Positions 24,851-34,289 of a DNA stretch of 41,748 nucleotides are shown here, piece by piece. This DNA is from Prevotella sp. Its GTDB lineage: Bacteria; Bacteroidota; Bacteroidia; Bacteroidales; Bacteroidaceae. The stretch's first letter is position 1; each line of letters opens with the position of its first letter. The position numbers and the translations under genes were made by a program. The notes beneath the pieces were generated by a model. That model was not told where the DNA came from. It ran no database searches and saw only the letters and a program-made list of their open reading frames with translations. Location of the stretch: positions 1 to 41,748 of the forward strand of contig JAGAYI010000023.1 in the NCBI GenBank assembly GCA_017940545.1. Direction: 5' to 3'.

Positions 24851-26794
24851 ATGATAAAATTATTTGTTCCAGGACGTCTCTGTTTGTTTGGAGAACACTC
24901 TGACTGGGCAGGACACTATCGTACGATGAATGCTGACATCGATTCAGGTGCAGCTATAGTGACAGGTATTGAACAAGGCATTTATGCCGAAGTAGAGAAG
25001 TCTTCTATGTTTGAAGTGCATAGCGATGCCTCTGAAATCGTCGATATGTGGCGTGATTTCTCCTGCAAGATGGACGAGGCAGAATTAAAACGTGTTGCAA
25101 AATCGGGTGGTTTCTTCTGCTATTGTGCCGGTGTAGCCAGCTATATGTTAGAGTGGTATAAGGTTGGTGGAGTGAACATCCGTATCACGGATATGACATT
25201 ACCTATGAAGAGCGGTTTATCATCGTCGGCTGCTATTTGTGTCCTTGTAGCACGCGCATTTAATCTGTTATATAATCTGAACCTGAACACTATGGGCGAG
25301 ATGAATATTGCCTATGTGGGAGAATTGCGTACTCAGTCACGATGTGGCCGTTTAGATCAGGCTTGCGCCTTTGGGGTAAAGCCTAATCTGATGACCTTCG
25401 ACGGTGATGAGACAGAAGTTTGTACACTAAACGTCAAGACACCGTTGTATTGGGTGTTTGCAGATTTGTGTGCAGAAAAGGATACCATTCAGATTTTGCG
25501 CGACCTGAACAAAGCCTATCCCTTTGCCATAGATGAAAAAGAAAAAAAACTCCAGGAGGCCTTGGGTTTCAAGAATCAGAAAATAGTAGAGAGAGCTGTC
25601 CAGTATATGGCAAATGGTCAGGTCGAGGAATTAGGAAAGCTTATGACTGAAGCGGAAGAACTATTTAACCGTCAAGTTGTCCCAATGTCATCTGCTTTGG
25701 CTGCTCCTAAACTCTATAAAACGCTCCACGACCCTCAAATACAGCAGTGGATATATGGCGGCAAAGGTGTCGGATCTCATGGAGATGGTTCTGTACAGTT
25801 TCTTGCCCGTAATCAGGAGTCGCAGGAGAATCTGGTAAACTATTTGAATGGCAAGGGACTTAAGGCCTACAAGCTAACTTTGAATCCTGTCCATACCGTA
25901 CGAAAGGCCATTATCCCCGTTGCCGGATTTGGAACACGTCTTTACCCAGCTACCCGAACATTGAAAAAAGACTTCTTTCCCATTTTGTGTCCTGACGGGA
26001 GGGTACGTCCAGTTATTTTGATTCTTTTAGAGGAGTTGGTAAAGAGTGGTATAGAGGACATCTGTCTGGTACTGGGGTCGGAAGAAGAACGAAAGCAATA
26101 TGAGGATTTCTTTGAGAAACCTTTGTCCGATGAGCATCTGCAGAAATTAAATACTGTCAACCAGGAATATGAAAGCCATATTCTTGAAATTGGCAAACGG
26201 CTACATTTTGTATATCAGAAGGAGAAAAGAGGATTTGGACATGCTGTTTATCAGGCTTTTGAGTTTACTCATAATGAACCCGTATTGTTGCTGTTAGGTG
26301 ACACGCTTTACCGCAGCTTGAGTAACAAGCCTTGTGCTCTTCAGCTGATTGAGAAATATGAGCAATATAATCAGTTAATGGTTAGTATTCATGAAGTACC
26401 CATAGAAAAAGTGCATCATTACGGAATACTTAGTGGCCATTGGGAAGATAAAGGCGAAAGCGTGCTTACTGTAAAAACAATGCGTGAGAAGCCTACCGCC
26501 AATTATGCTATGGAGAATTTGGGTGTTCTTAACAAGGATGGCAAGAACCACTATTACTCCGTGTTTGGCCAGTATATTCTTACACCAGACGTGTTCCACC
26601 AGTTGGAAGCCGACATCAAGAAGGCTGATGCTGCGGGCGATTTGCTGCGTGAAATAGAACTGACGACAGCATTAGACCGGGTTCGAAAGGAATCGGGTAT
26701 GATAGGAGTTCGCCTTCGTGGAAACATGTATGACATGGGTAACCCGTTGGCGCTTCGTCAGACTATTATGGAGTATTCGGAACCTGTGTTATAG
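24851..26794 (+). CDS. GHMP sugar kinase - nucleotidyltransferase fusion
   Basis: 647 residues in two halves. Residues 1-345 are a GHMP kinase: PGRLCLFGEHSDW at 7-19, GLSSSAA at 122-128, CGRLDQ near 180 and GGKGVGSHGDGS near 305. Residues about 353-640 are a sugar-phosphate nucleotidyltransferase with VAGFGTRLYPATRTLKKDF at its start, of GalU type. Together they would phosphorylate a free sugar at C1 and charge it with a nucleotide, a salvage route to an NDP-sugar. The order is the reverse of the fucose enzyme Fkp (transferase first). The sugar is unknown; the kinase half resembles glucuronokinase/galactokinase-like members. Confidence 0.82.
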   Translation: MIKLFVPGRLCLFGEHSDWAGHYRTMNADIDSGAAIVTGIEQGIYAEVEKSSMFEVHSDASEIVDMWRDFSCKMDEAELKRVAKSGGFFCYCAGVASYMLEWYKVGGVNIRITDMTLPMKSGLSSSAAICVLVARAFNLLYNLNLNTMGEMNIAYVGELRTQSRCGRLDQACAFGVKPNLMTFDGDETEVCTLNVKTPLYWVFADLCAEKDTIQILRDLNKAYPFAIDEKEKKLQEALGFKNQKIVERAVQYMANGQVEELGKLMTEAEELFNRQVVPMSSALAAPKLYKTLHDPQIQQWIYGGKGVGSHGDGSVQFLARNQESQENLVNYLNGKGLKAYKLTLNPVHTVRKAIIPVAGFGTRLYPATRTLKKDFFPILCPDGRVRPVILILLEELVKSGIEDICLVLGSEEERKQYEDFFEKPLSDEHLQKLNTVNQEYESHILEIGKRLHFVYQKEKRGFGHAVYQAFEFTHNEPVLLLLGDTLYRSLSNKPCALQLIEKYEQYNQLMVSIHEVPIEKVHHYGILSGHWEDKGESVLTVKTMREKPTANYAMENLGVLNKDGKNHYYSVFGQYILTPDVFHQLEADIKKADAAGDLLREIELTTALDRVRKESGMIGVRLRGNMYDMGNPLALRQTIMEYSEPVL

Positions 26795-26799
26795 CAGCA

Positions 26800-27243
26800 T
26801 TAAAGTTGCCACCATTTCTTCTTTTTCTTGTATTTGCGGCGTTCGTATGGGTTGACGAAGTCATTGGCAATGGTTTCATCCATAATGTCGTGCCATGATT
26901 TTTTGTGGGAAATCATCCGATAGATGGTTCCCCAATCAGGCAACCCTCCAAGATTACAGTCGTCAATAAATACGTCAGCTTTTATTTTCCTGCTGAAGTG
27001 TTGGTTGTTGTCAACGGTTTCTTCCGGATATTCATTGTTGACGGCATAAAACTCTACGCCCCGTTCACGGCACCAGTTGACAGCGTCCTCCAGATATTTA
27101 CCTTCACGGACAGTCCACAGAATCAGCTGGTGTCGATCCTTCATCAACATTTTCAGAGTATCGGTGGCGAAAGGAATTTCGTCACCGATCTCTGGATACC
27201 TGTGCTCGACGATAGTGCCGTCGAAATCTACTGCTATAATCAT
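26800..27243 (-). CDS. HAD-superfamily hydrolase, BT0820-like
   Basis: 147 residues. AVDFDGTIVEH is HAD motif I with the nucleophile Asp and acid/base Asp; WTVREG matches motif II and the FIDDCN segment gives the metal-binding aspartates. There is no large cap domain. It ends in a Lys-rich tail. Its ATG abuts the stop of the tyrosine kinase gene, so it is the last gene of the rfbA-kinase-HAD operon. A phosphatase of a sugar or nucleotide is likely; the substrate is not known. Confidence 0.85.
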   Translation of the reverse strand: MIIAVDFDGTIVEHRYPEIGDEIPFATDTLKMLMKDRHQLILWTVREGKYLEDAVNWCRERGVEFYAVNNEYPEETVDNNQHFSRKIKADVFIDDCNLGGLPDWGTIYRMISHKKSWHDIMDETIANDFVNPYERRKYKKKKKWWQL

Positions 27244-29790
27244 TTATCTTTTGACTGAAGTGTCGTCTTTCTTTCCATAGTGGCTTTCGGCATAGTTACC
27301 GTATGAGCCATAGTTGCCATAACCGTAGCGTCCGTAGCCATAGCGGCCATAACCGTAACGGTTGTAACCATATCGGCCGTAGCCGTAGCGTCCGTACTTG
27401 CCGTACTTGCCGTAGCCGTAATAGTACTTGTACTTCTTCTTCGACATGTCAACACCATTCAGTACCAGACATGCGTTAGGCAACTTCTTCTCGGCGCTGA
27501 TGTTATTAAGCATTGGAATGCTGGCCTTTGGCGTATAGTCAGAGCGCACCACCATGACGGATACGTCGCTGTACTTGCCAATCTGCAGGGTATCACTTAC
27601 CAGTCCTACGGGAGCAGTATCCAGTACGATGTAGTCATACTCTTCTTTCAGCAGTTCAATGACAACGCCCAAGTTCTCACGAGCCAGCAATTCGGTTGGG
27701 TTGGGGGGGACGGGACCTGCCAGCAGCAGGTCGAGGTTGTTGTTGATTCCAGACGGAATAATCTGCGCCTTCACGTCGTTCGTGTTAATTTTTTCTTTCG
27801 TCAGCAGGTTGGTGATACCTATTGTTCGGTCTGAAATACCGAAGAGCCTTCCCAATGCAGGCTTACGGATATCAAGTCCTAACAGAACCACTTTCTTTCC
27901 AAGCAGTGCGAAGCTGACTGAAAGGTTAGCCGCGTTGAAGGTCTTACCTTCACCTGATGTTGATGAGGTGAACAGTATGACTTTCTGACTGGTGGTCAGC
28001 ATGAACTGGATGTTTGTACGCATAGAACGGAATATTTCGTCCATCTGATTGTTTTTGTTTTCATGCACGACGATACCGGCAGCTGTCTTGGCACTCTCGT
28101 TGGCAACGGGAACCTCTGCTATCAGCGGCAGAGTGGTCAGGCGGCCTAAGTCGTCAGGTCCTTCCACCTTGTACTTCAAGAACTGAATCAGAAAAAGCAC
28201 CAGTGCCGGCAGACCAATACCCAGCAAGAGGCCGATGAGCAGAATCATGTTGGAGTTAGGACTTACTTTACCTCCGTACATCGGTTTGTCTATCAGTTTT
28301 CCTTTGTCGGCTGTGGCTGCAAGTGAGATGGAGTTCTCTTCACGTTTCTGTAGCAACATCAGGTATAGACCTGATTTTACTTCCTGCTGACGTCCAATTT
28401 CGTTCAGCACGCGTTCACGCTCAGGAGCGCTCGACACTCTGCTTTGGTACATGCCAAACTGGTTGTTCAGACTTTGGCGCTGAATGTCGGCACTACGGTA
28501 GGCTTGTGTCAGCGAGGTGCGGATACTACGCTGCAGCTCGTCGAGCGTGTTGGTCAGGGTTACTACCTGAGGAGCACTTTCTGATGCAGAGTGCAACAGG
28601 CGGTTACGGTCTTGAACGGCCTTGTTATAGTCTGTAATCAGACCTGCTGAAGCAGCATCGCTCAGTCCGACACCTGCAGGCATTACCTGATATTTGTTGG
28701 CAGGGTTGTCCACATATTCGCGCATGTAGTCCAGCATTTGTATTTGCGCGTTCACCTCCGAGATTCTGTTTGAGAACTGGCTGGTGGCAGCTACAGCCTG
28801 AGCAGCATCGGTACCGACGTCGGTAAAGTTGTGGCTTCGCTTGTAGCTCTCAATTTGACCTTCGGTCAGTCCCAGTTCCTTGTTGATTTTCTCCATACGG
28901 TCGTTGATGAAGTTCTCGGTTCTGCGTGCCACTTCGTTCTTGTCGGCATTGGCTTGTCCGTTATAGCATGCTGCCAGCTGGTTCAGGAAGTCTGCACCAC
29001 GCTTTGAGTTGATGTCTTTGATGGACAACAAGGCGATGGATGTAGCTTTTGAGATAGGGGCAATTGACAGGCGTCCAACATACTGGCTGGCCGTTGTGTT
29101 GACGGGCGATATGTTGACATACATTGCCTCTCCTTCTCTTAGCGTCTTTCCGGGAACAGCTGTAAAGGTCAGCGTGCCGGCCGAAAACTTTCTCGACGTA
29201 GGCAGCGATGTGAAGTTCATCATGAATGGTTTTTCCACTCCTCCTTCCAGAATGGTTCCATCTACATTATATTTAGTGCCCTTACGCACGATTTTTATCT
29301 TGATTGATTTGCCGTTCTCGTTCATCTTGCTGAGGCTGAGCGGGTCAATATCAACCGTGATGGGTTGTGTAAGATACATCAGCTGTTTCATGACACGCCC
29401 GTCGGTATAGTACTCCGTATAAAGCTTCAGGTTCTTGACCACCTCTTCGGCAAGAATCTTGCTGTGCAGGATTTCCATCTCGTTCTCCAGGCCGTTGCTG
29501 TTAGCAATGTTACCGTCGTCCATGAGGTTAGACAGCATCCTGTTGGCTGTTCTTGAACGTCCGCTTTCTTCCTTAATCATCATTTTTACTGATACCTGAT
29601 AGATAGGTGTACTGTAGCGCAGGTAAATCAGTGCGCCGCAAACGCAGATGAATATGGAAAGTGCAAACCATTGCCAATTCAGCACCAAGGCCGTATAGAT
29701 TGCCCTAAAGTCAAAAGAAGACTCCTCTTCGTTATTATTGACTACGGAATCGATGCTTTCTGTTTTTTCAATCTTGTTATTCTCTTCCAT
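27244..29790 (-). CDS. Wzc-like polysaccharide tyrosine autokinase
   Basis: 848 residues. A Wzz chain-length domain with two membrane helices (about residues 35-55 and 515-540) flanks a periplasmic coiled coil. The cytoplasmic BY-kinase has Walker A STSGEGKTFN, Walker A' VVLLGLDIRKP and Walker B DYIVLDTAPVG. It should control polymerisation and export of capsule or exopolysaccharide by cyclic autophosphorylation of its tyrosine tail. That tail (about residues 783-848) is extreme: some 21 tyrosines in GY/RYGYG repeats, coded by a minisatellite. It follows rfbA by 36 bases. Confidence 0.92.
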   Translation of the reverse strand: MEENNKIEKTESIDSVVNNNEEESSFDFRAIYTALVLNWQWFALSIFICVCGALIYLRYSTPIYQVSVKMMIKEESGRSRTANRMLSNLMDDGNIANSNGLENEMEILHSKILAEEVVKNLKLYTEYYTDGRVMKQLMYLTQPITVDIDPLSLSKMNENGKSIKIKIVRKGTKYNVDGTILEGGVEKPFMMNFTSLPTSRKFSAGTLTFTAVPGKTLREGEAMYVNISPVNTTASQYVGRLSIAPISKATSIALLSIKDINSKRGADFLNQLAACYNGQANADKNEVARRTENFINDRMEKINKELGLTEGQIESYKRSHNFTDVGTDAAQAVAATSQFSNRISEVNAQIQMLDYMREYVDNPANKYQVMPAGVGLSDAASAGLITDYNKAVQDRNRLLHSASESAPQVVTLTNTLDELQRSIRTSLTQAYRSADIQRQSLNNQFGMYQSRVSSAPERERVLNEIGRQQEVKSGLYLMLLQKREENSISLAATADKGKLIDKPMYGGKVSPNSNMILLIGLLLGIGLPALVLFLIQFLKYKVEGPDDLGRLTTLPLIAEVPVANESAKTAAGIVVHENKNNQMDEIFRSMRTNIQFMLTTSQKVILFTSSTSGEGKTFNAANLSVSFALLGKKVVLLGLDIRKPALGRLFGISDRTIGITNLLTKEKINTNDVKAQIIPSGINNNLDLLLAGPVPPNPTELLARENLGVVIELLKEEYDYIVLDTAPVGLVSDTLQIGKYSDVSVMVVRSDYTPKASIPMLNNISAEKKLPNACLVLNGVDMSKKKYKYYYGYGKYGKYGRYGYGRYGYNRYGYGRYGYGRYGYGNYGSYGNYAESHYGKKDDTSVKR
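27247..27444. repeat. Minisatellite coding for the Tyr/Gly tail of the kinase
   Basis: Repeated CCGTAGCGT, CCATAGCGG, CCGTAACGG and CCGTACTTG-type units in steps of 3-15 bases, all in frame. They encode GY, RYGYG and KYG blocks. Copy number could change by slippage without breaking the frame. Confidence 0.75.
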
Positions 29791-29826
29791 GTTTATATAA
29801 ATATAATATAATGTATATAGAATGAT

Positions 29827-30702
29827 TTATTGTTCTGTTAATTGCATAAGATATTGACCATATCCATTCTTAATCATGGGCTGGGCTATTGTTTTCAGTT
29901 GCTCTGCCGTAATCCATCCACGTTTGAAGGCAATTTCCTCCAGACAGGCAACCTTGAGTCCTTGTCGTTTCTCAATCACCTCGATGAAAGTGCTTGCTTC
30001 GCTCAGGCTGTCGTGGGTGCCGGTGTCGAGCCAGGCAAAGCCACGCTGCAGCGTCAGTACTTTCAGGTTCTTTTGTTTCAGATATTCCTGATTGACTGTC
30101 GTTATCTCCAGTTCTCCGCGTGCGCTGGGCTTAATGTTCTTGGCAATTTCCACAACACTATTGGGGTAGAAGTACAAACCCACAACCGCATAGTTCGACT
30201 TGGGCTGTCGGGGCTTTTCCTCAATGCTGAGACAGTTGCCCAGTTCGTCGAACTCGGCAACACCGTAGCGTTCCGGGTCGTTGACATAATAGCCGAAGAC
30301 AGTTGCCTCACCTCGCAGTTCTGCATTCTCCACGCTTTGGCGTAAGAGGGCAGAGAACCCGCTTCCGTAGAAGATGTTGTCGCCAAGCACCAGACATACA
30401 GAATCGCTGCCGATGAACTCTTCTCCGATGATGAATGCCTGAGCCAGACCGTCGGGCGATGGCTGTTCAGCATATTCGAATCTGACTCCAATGTCCTCGC
30501 CGCTTCCCAGTAAACGCTTAAAGCCTGGCAAATCGTGCGGAGTGCTGATAATTAGTATCTCACGGATGCCTGCCAACATCAGAACCGAGATGGGATAATA
30601 AATCATCGGTTTGTCAAAAATAGGTATCAGCTGCTTGCTAATTCCCTTGGTAATGGGGTACAGTCGCGTGCCGCTTCCTCCTGCTAATACTATTCCTTTC
30701 AT
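29827..30702 (-). CDS. rfbA: Glucose-1-phosphate thymidylyltransferase
   Basis: 291 residues. [20 protein letters not shown] is the nucleotide-binding loop, and [10 protein letters not shown] and [15 protein letters not shown] are further RmlA blocks. It makes dTDP-glucose, the first step to dTDP-rhamnose. It is the first gene of an operon with the tyrosine autokinase and the HAD gene. A TAACTTTG element lies at 30727-30734 on the - strand. Confidence 0.95.
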   Translation of the reverse strand: MKGIVLAGGSGTRLYPITKGISKQLIPIFDKPMIYYPISVLMLAGIREILIISTPHDLPGFKRLLGSGEDIGVRFEYAEQPSPDGLAQAFIIGEEFIGSDSVCLVLGDNIFYGSGFSALLRQSVENAELRGEATVFGYYVNDPERYGVAEFDELGNCLSIEEKPRQPKSNYAVVGLYFYPNSVVEIAKNIKPSARGELEITTVNQEYLKQKNLKVLTLQRGFAWLDTGTHDSLSEASTFIEVIEKRQGLKVACLEEIAFKRGWITAEQLKTIAQPMIKNGYGQYLMQLTEQ

Positions 30703-30726
30703 GATATAACGTCATATTTCAGGCTG

Positions 30727-30806
30727 CAAAGTTACAAATTTTTTCTGTTATAAAGTCTAATTTGTGAAGAAAATCGTTCTTTTATGAATAAAAAATATTA
30801 ACTTTG
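30727..30806. promoter_or_regulatory. Divergent -7 elements, rfbA and hypothetical gene
   Basis: TAACTTTG occurs on the - strand at 30727-30734 (for rfbA) and on the + strand at 30799-30806 (for the gene at 30829). Neither has a clear TTTG at 19-21 bases upstream. Confidence 0.5.
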
Positions 30807-30828
30807 CAGCCGAAAAATAAAAAATAAC

Positions 30829-31473
30829 ATGTCATTCTTATCAAAATTATTTAGTCGGAAGGATTCCGAAACTACGGAAAGAACTGGTGGAATGGAAGAT
30901 TTCATGACACTTATTCGTGTATATTTTCAGGCTGTGATGGCTGCCGACCTCGGCATTACGAATATTGCCATGCTGCCTGACTTACGGGTGTTCAAGACTA
31001 CGCTGCACGTTGCTACGGTGAACAACAAGCTGGGAGTGGGCGAGAAGAGCCGTTGCAAAAAGATGCTGAAAGACATTTACGAAATGGACGATGCCTTTTT
31101 CAAGGAGATTGACCAGAGCATCAGGAAGCGTTGCCGCAGGCTGCAGGACGTTCAGCCGTACATGTTGCAGTTTCAGGCATTCACTAACGACACCATGATG
31201 CTTGTCAGCAACCTGATGAAGTACAAGCTCCGCATTCCGAGTATGTTCAAGAAGACGCTCTACTCCATGACCGAGCAGACCGTCAACGATATCTTCACAA
31301 AGAACGATTTTAAGGACGCCGGCGAGATGAAGACGGCGGTGGGAATTCGTGAGTATGCCCGCCGACTGGACTTTTCTCAGCAATGGACTACCAATTTTGT
31401 CTTTAAAGTTATTATGTTGGCCAAGAAAGAACCACGCCCCAAGGATGAGGATTCAAACACTAAAAAATCCTAA
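30829..31473 (+). CDS. Conserved-type hypothetical protein
   Basis: 214 residues starting MSFLSKLFSRKDSETTER. It is soluble, basic and mainly helical, with no signal peptide. I do not recognise a domain. It precedes the coiled coil-zapA-rny set by about 70 bases with a promoter element in between, so it is probably its own unit. Nothing in the sequence reveals its activity. Confidence 0.7.
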   Translation: MSFLSKLFSRKDSETTERTGGMEDFMTLIRVYFQAVMAADLGITNIAMLPDLRVFKTTLHVATVNNKLGVGEKSRCKKMLKDIYEMDDAFFKEIDQSIRKRCRRLQDVQPYMLQFQAFTNDTMMLVSNLMKYKLRIPSMFKKTLYSMTEQTVNDIFTKNDFKDAGEMKTAVGIREYARRLDFSQQWTTNFVFKVIMLAKKEPRPKDEDSNTKKS

Positions 31474-31512
31474 TTTTTGACGTTTAACCTTTTTTGTTTC
31501 ATCATAAAGTAT

Positions 31513-31520
31513 TACCTTTG
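31513..31520 (+). promoter_or_regulatory. -7 element of the coiled coil-zapA-rny operon
   Basis: TACCTTTG, 22 bases before the ATG at 31542. A TTTG at 31493-31496 is only 16 bases upstream. Confidence 0.5.
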
Positions 31521-31541
31521 TAGAAATTAACGGGTTAGCTC

Positions 31542-31838
31542 ATGAACTCTAATGAGAAAGTTTTGAAGAATTTTGAGACGCGCGTACGTCAGATGCTTCT
31601 TCGTTTCCAAGACTTAAAGAAGGAAAACGAGGAACTTTTTGCCATGGTAGAGCAGAACGAGCGCGACATCAAAGGACTGAAAGACCAGCTTGAACAGAAG
31701 TCTCGTGACTATAACTCGTTGAAAATGGCTAAGATGATTGAAATCTCCAACGGTGACCTTGAAGGTGCCAAGGAGCGGTTGTCGAAGCTCATCCGTGATG
31801 TAAACAAGTGCATTGCTATCTTAAGTGACGCAAAATAA
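31542..31838 (+). CDS. Coiled-coil protein, ZapB-like
   Basis: 98 residues with long heptad runs (FQDLKKENEELFAMVEQNER and the EQKSRDYNSL stretch), no signal peptide. It starts the short operon and is followed 12 bases later by zapA. Its size and coiled coil suit a ZapB-like partner of the Z-ring, but this is argued from context, not from a specific motif. Confidence 0.7.
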   Translation: MNSNEKVLKNFETRVRQMLLRFQDLKKENEELFAMVEQNERDIKGLKDQLEQKSRDYNSLKMAKMIEISNGDLEGAKERLSKLIRDVNKCIAILSDAK

Positions 31839-31850
31839 CCTTTTGAAGCG

Positions 31851-32159
31851 ATGGCAGAACCGAACAAAGAGAAACTACATATCCGCCTGCACGTCTATGA
31901 CGAAGAAATCGAGGTTACCATTAACCGCGATGATGAGGAATTCTATCGTGCAGCGGCCAAGCTCATCAACGGCCGTTATAACGCCTACGCACAGGCTTAT
32001 AAGGGACGTAAGAGCGACCATACAATAGCGCTGATGACACTGATTGACATCGCGTTGCTGTATGAAAAAGAGCGTACACACAACGACACGTCGCCCTACG
32101 ATAATATTCTCACTCGGCTCACCGCTGAAATTGAAAGCGCACTTGGAGAGAGGAAGTAG
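31851..32159 (+). CDS. zapA: Cell division protein ZapA
   Basis: 102 residues. The N-terminal fold LHIRLHVYDEEIEVTINRDD and the helix with ALMTLIDIALLYEKE match ZapA, which bundles FtsZ filaments. It sits between the coiled-coil gene and rny, an arrangement typical of the phylum. Confidence 0.88.
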   Translation: MAEPNKEKLHIRLHVYDEEIEVTINRDDEEFYRAAAKLINGRYNAYAQAYKGRKSDHTIALMTLIDIALLYEKERTHNDTSPYDNILTRLTAEIESALGERK

Positions 32160-32191
32160 AATATTATTAACATTATAAATTATCTATTATT

Positions 32192-33730
32192 ATGGATTTA
32201 CTTTCTATTATAGCCATTGTTGTGGCACTCGTCGTGGGTGTCGCCGTGGGCTATCTGATTTTCCGCTATGTCGTCAAGGGAAAATATAATCAGATGGTAG
32301 AGGCTGCCCAGAAGGAGGCCGAGGTGATTAAGGAGAAGAAACTGCTGGAGGTAAAAGAGAAGTTCCTCAACAAAAAAAGCGAGCTGGAAAAAGAGGTACA
32401 GCAGCGCAACCAGCACATTCAGCAGAGCGAGAACCGCCTGAAGCAGCGCGAGATGTCGCTCAACCAGCGTCAGGAAGAACTGGGACGCCGTAAGAACGAG
32501 CTGGACAACCAGCAGAATCGCATAGACAACGAGAAGAAGATGCTGTCCATGAAGCACGAGGAACTGGAGAAAATGCAGCTTCAGGAGCGTGCCAAGCTGG
32601 AGGAGCTTTCGGGACTGAGTGCCGACGAGGCCAAGACCCGACTGGTGGAAGCCATGAAGGACGAGGCCAAGACCGACGCGCAGGCTTACATCAACGAAAT
32701 TATGGACGAGGCGAAGCTCAATGCCAACGCTCAGGCCAAGAAAATTGTCATCCAGACCATTCAGCGCGTTGCTACCGAGACAGCTGTTGAGAACAGCGTT
32801 TCCGTGTTCCATATTGACAATGATGACGTGAAGGGGCGTGTCATCGGTCGTGAGGGTCGTAACATACGCGCACTGGAAGCTGCCTGCGGCGTGGAGATTG
32901 TGGTTGACGACACGCCAGAGGCGATTGTCATTTCGGCCTTCGACCCCATTCGCCGTGAGGTCTGCCGTTTAGCCCTCCACCAACTGGTGGCCGACGGGCG
33001 TATTCACCCCGCCCGCATCGAAGAGGTGGTGGCCAAAGTGAAGAAACAGTTGGAAAACGAGGTTATAGAAACTGGTAAGCGCACGACGATAGACCTGGGC
33101 ATTCATGGCCTTCACCCGGAGCTTATCCGTATTATTGGTAAAATGAAGTATCGCTCTTCCTACGGTCAGAACCTTTTGCAGCACGCCCGCGAAACAGCCA
33201 ATCTTTGTGCCGTGATGGCTGCCGAACTGGGACTGAACCCCAAGAAGGCCAAGCGTGCCGGACTGTTGCACGACATAGGCAAGGTGCCCGACGAGGAGTC
33301 GGAGCTGCCGCACGCCATCTATGGTGCCAAGCTGGCCGAGAAGTATAAGGAGAAGCCCGACATCTGCAATGCCATTGGTGCTCACCATGACGAAATGGAG
33401 ATGCAGACGCTGTTGGCTCCTATCGTCCAGGTGTGCGATGCCATTAGTGGTGCCCGTCCCGGTGCCCGTCGTGAGATTGTAGAGGCTTACATCAAGCGTC
33501 TGAACGACCTTGAGGCTATTGCTATGTCCTATCCTGGTGTCACCAAGACCTATGCCATTCAGGCTGGTCGCGAGCTGCGTGTCATCGTGGGTGCCGACAA
33601 GATGGACGATGCTGAGACGGAGGCTCTCTCTGGCGAGATTGCTAATAAGATTCAGACGGAGATGACTTATCCCGGTCAGGTGAAGATTACCGTTATCCGT
33701 GAAACTCGCTCAGTAGCTTACGCTAAGTAA
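32192..33730 (+). CDS. rny: Ribonuclease Y
   Basis: 512 residues. An N-terminal membrane helix ([17 protein letters not shown]) is followed by a long coiled coil to about residue 190, a KH domain with [13 protein letters not shown], and an HD domain with [12 protein letters not shown] and GAHHDE. It is a membrane-bound endoribonuclease that starts mRNA decay. The GC-rich terminator at 33760-33796 ends the operon. Confidence 0.95.
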   Translation: MDLLSIIAIVVALVVGVAVGYLIFRYVVKGKYNQMVEAAQKEAEVIKEKKLLEVKEKFLNKKSELEKEVQQRNQHIQQSENRLKQREMSLNQRQEELGRRKNELDNQQNRIDNEKKMLSMKHEELEKMQLQERAKLEELSGLSADEAKTRLVEAMKDEAKTDAQAYINEIMDEAKLNANAQAKKIVIQTIQRVATETAVENSVSVFHIDNDDVKGRVIGREGRNIRALEAACGVEIVVDDTPEAIVISAFDPIRREVCRLALHQLVADGRIHPARIEEVVAKVKKQLENEVIETGKRTTIDLGIHGLHPELIRIIGKMKYRSSYGQNLLQHARETANLCAVMAAELGLNPKKAKRAGLLHDIGKVPDEESELPHAIYGAKLAEKYKEKPDICNAIGAHHDEMEMQTLLAPIVQVCDAISGARPGARREIVEAYIKRLNDLEAIAMSYPGVTKTYAIQAGRELRVIVGADKMDDAETEALSGEIANKIQTEMTYPGQVKITVIRETRSVAYAK

Positions 33731-33759
33731 AACTTACAATACACACACCCAGTAAAGCG

Positions 33760-33796
33760 GGGGGGACGCGTTATAAGCGTATCCCCCCTTTTTTTT
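33760..33796 (+). terminator. Terminator after rny
   Basis: GGGGGGACGC and GCGTATCCCCCC pair with a 2-base bulge around a 7-base loop, followed by eight T. About 30 bases after the rny stop. Confidence 0.85.
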
Positions 33797-33901
33797 ACAA
33801 CTGGCAACTATTTTTAAGTTGCAAAAGTTTAATTCGTCTAACATTTAAATAATGATAACTTGATATAAGACTTTGTTAAGGTTTGTTCGTTGATATTGTT
33901 C

Positions 33902-33909
33902 TATCTTTG
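33902..33909 (+). promoter_or_regulatory. -7 element of the winged-helix gene
   Basis: TATCTTTG on the + strand, 34 bases before the ATG at 33944; the nearest TTTG (33882-33885) is 16 bases upstream. It argues against the longer frame starting at 33890. Confidence 0.5.
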
Positions 33910-33943
33910 TGCCGAATATGTTACACAAAGAAAGACTTTTCCT

Positions 33944-34279
33944 ATGGAAATAACTACCCCAACGCAGCTGACCGTTGGTCGCTACGAGTTAAACACCAAG
34001 ACTATCCGGCTCATTTGCCACCATGCTGACGGCACCTGCACGAAGCAGATACTCTCCTTTCGTGAGTGCTGCATGTTGCAGATGTTGATGCAAAACCTGA
34101 ATGAGATTGTGGAAAACGAACGTTTCTGCCGTGAGTTGTGGGAGAATACTTATCTCTTCAGTAACGCCAGCCTTTATGTCTTCATCAGTCGCTTGCGCCA
34201 TTACCTCACTGACGACCCGCGTATCAGCATAGAGAACGTACGGGGGCATGGCTACAGGATGACGTTCAACGACCGATAA
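33944..34279 (+). CDS. Stand-alone winged-helix DNA-binding protein (OmpR/PhoB C-terminal type)
   Basis: 111 residues from the ATG at 33944. It consists of only the Trans_reg_C effector domain: FSNASLYVFISRLRHYL is the recognition helix region and IENVRGHGYRM the typical wing. The receiver domain is missing, so it is not controlled by phosphorylation in the usual way. The next gene starts 10 bases downstream and codes for a secreted protein; a paired role is possible. Confidence 0.82.
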   Translation: MEITTPTQLTVGRYELNTKTIRLICHHADGTCTKQILSFRECCMLQMLMQNLNEIVENERFCRELWENTYLFSNASLYVFISRLRHYLTDDPRISIENVRGHGYRMTFNDR

Positions 34280-34289
34280 AACTGTCCGT

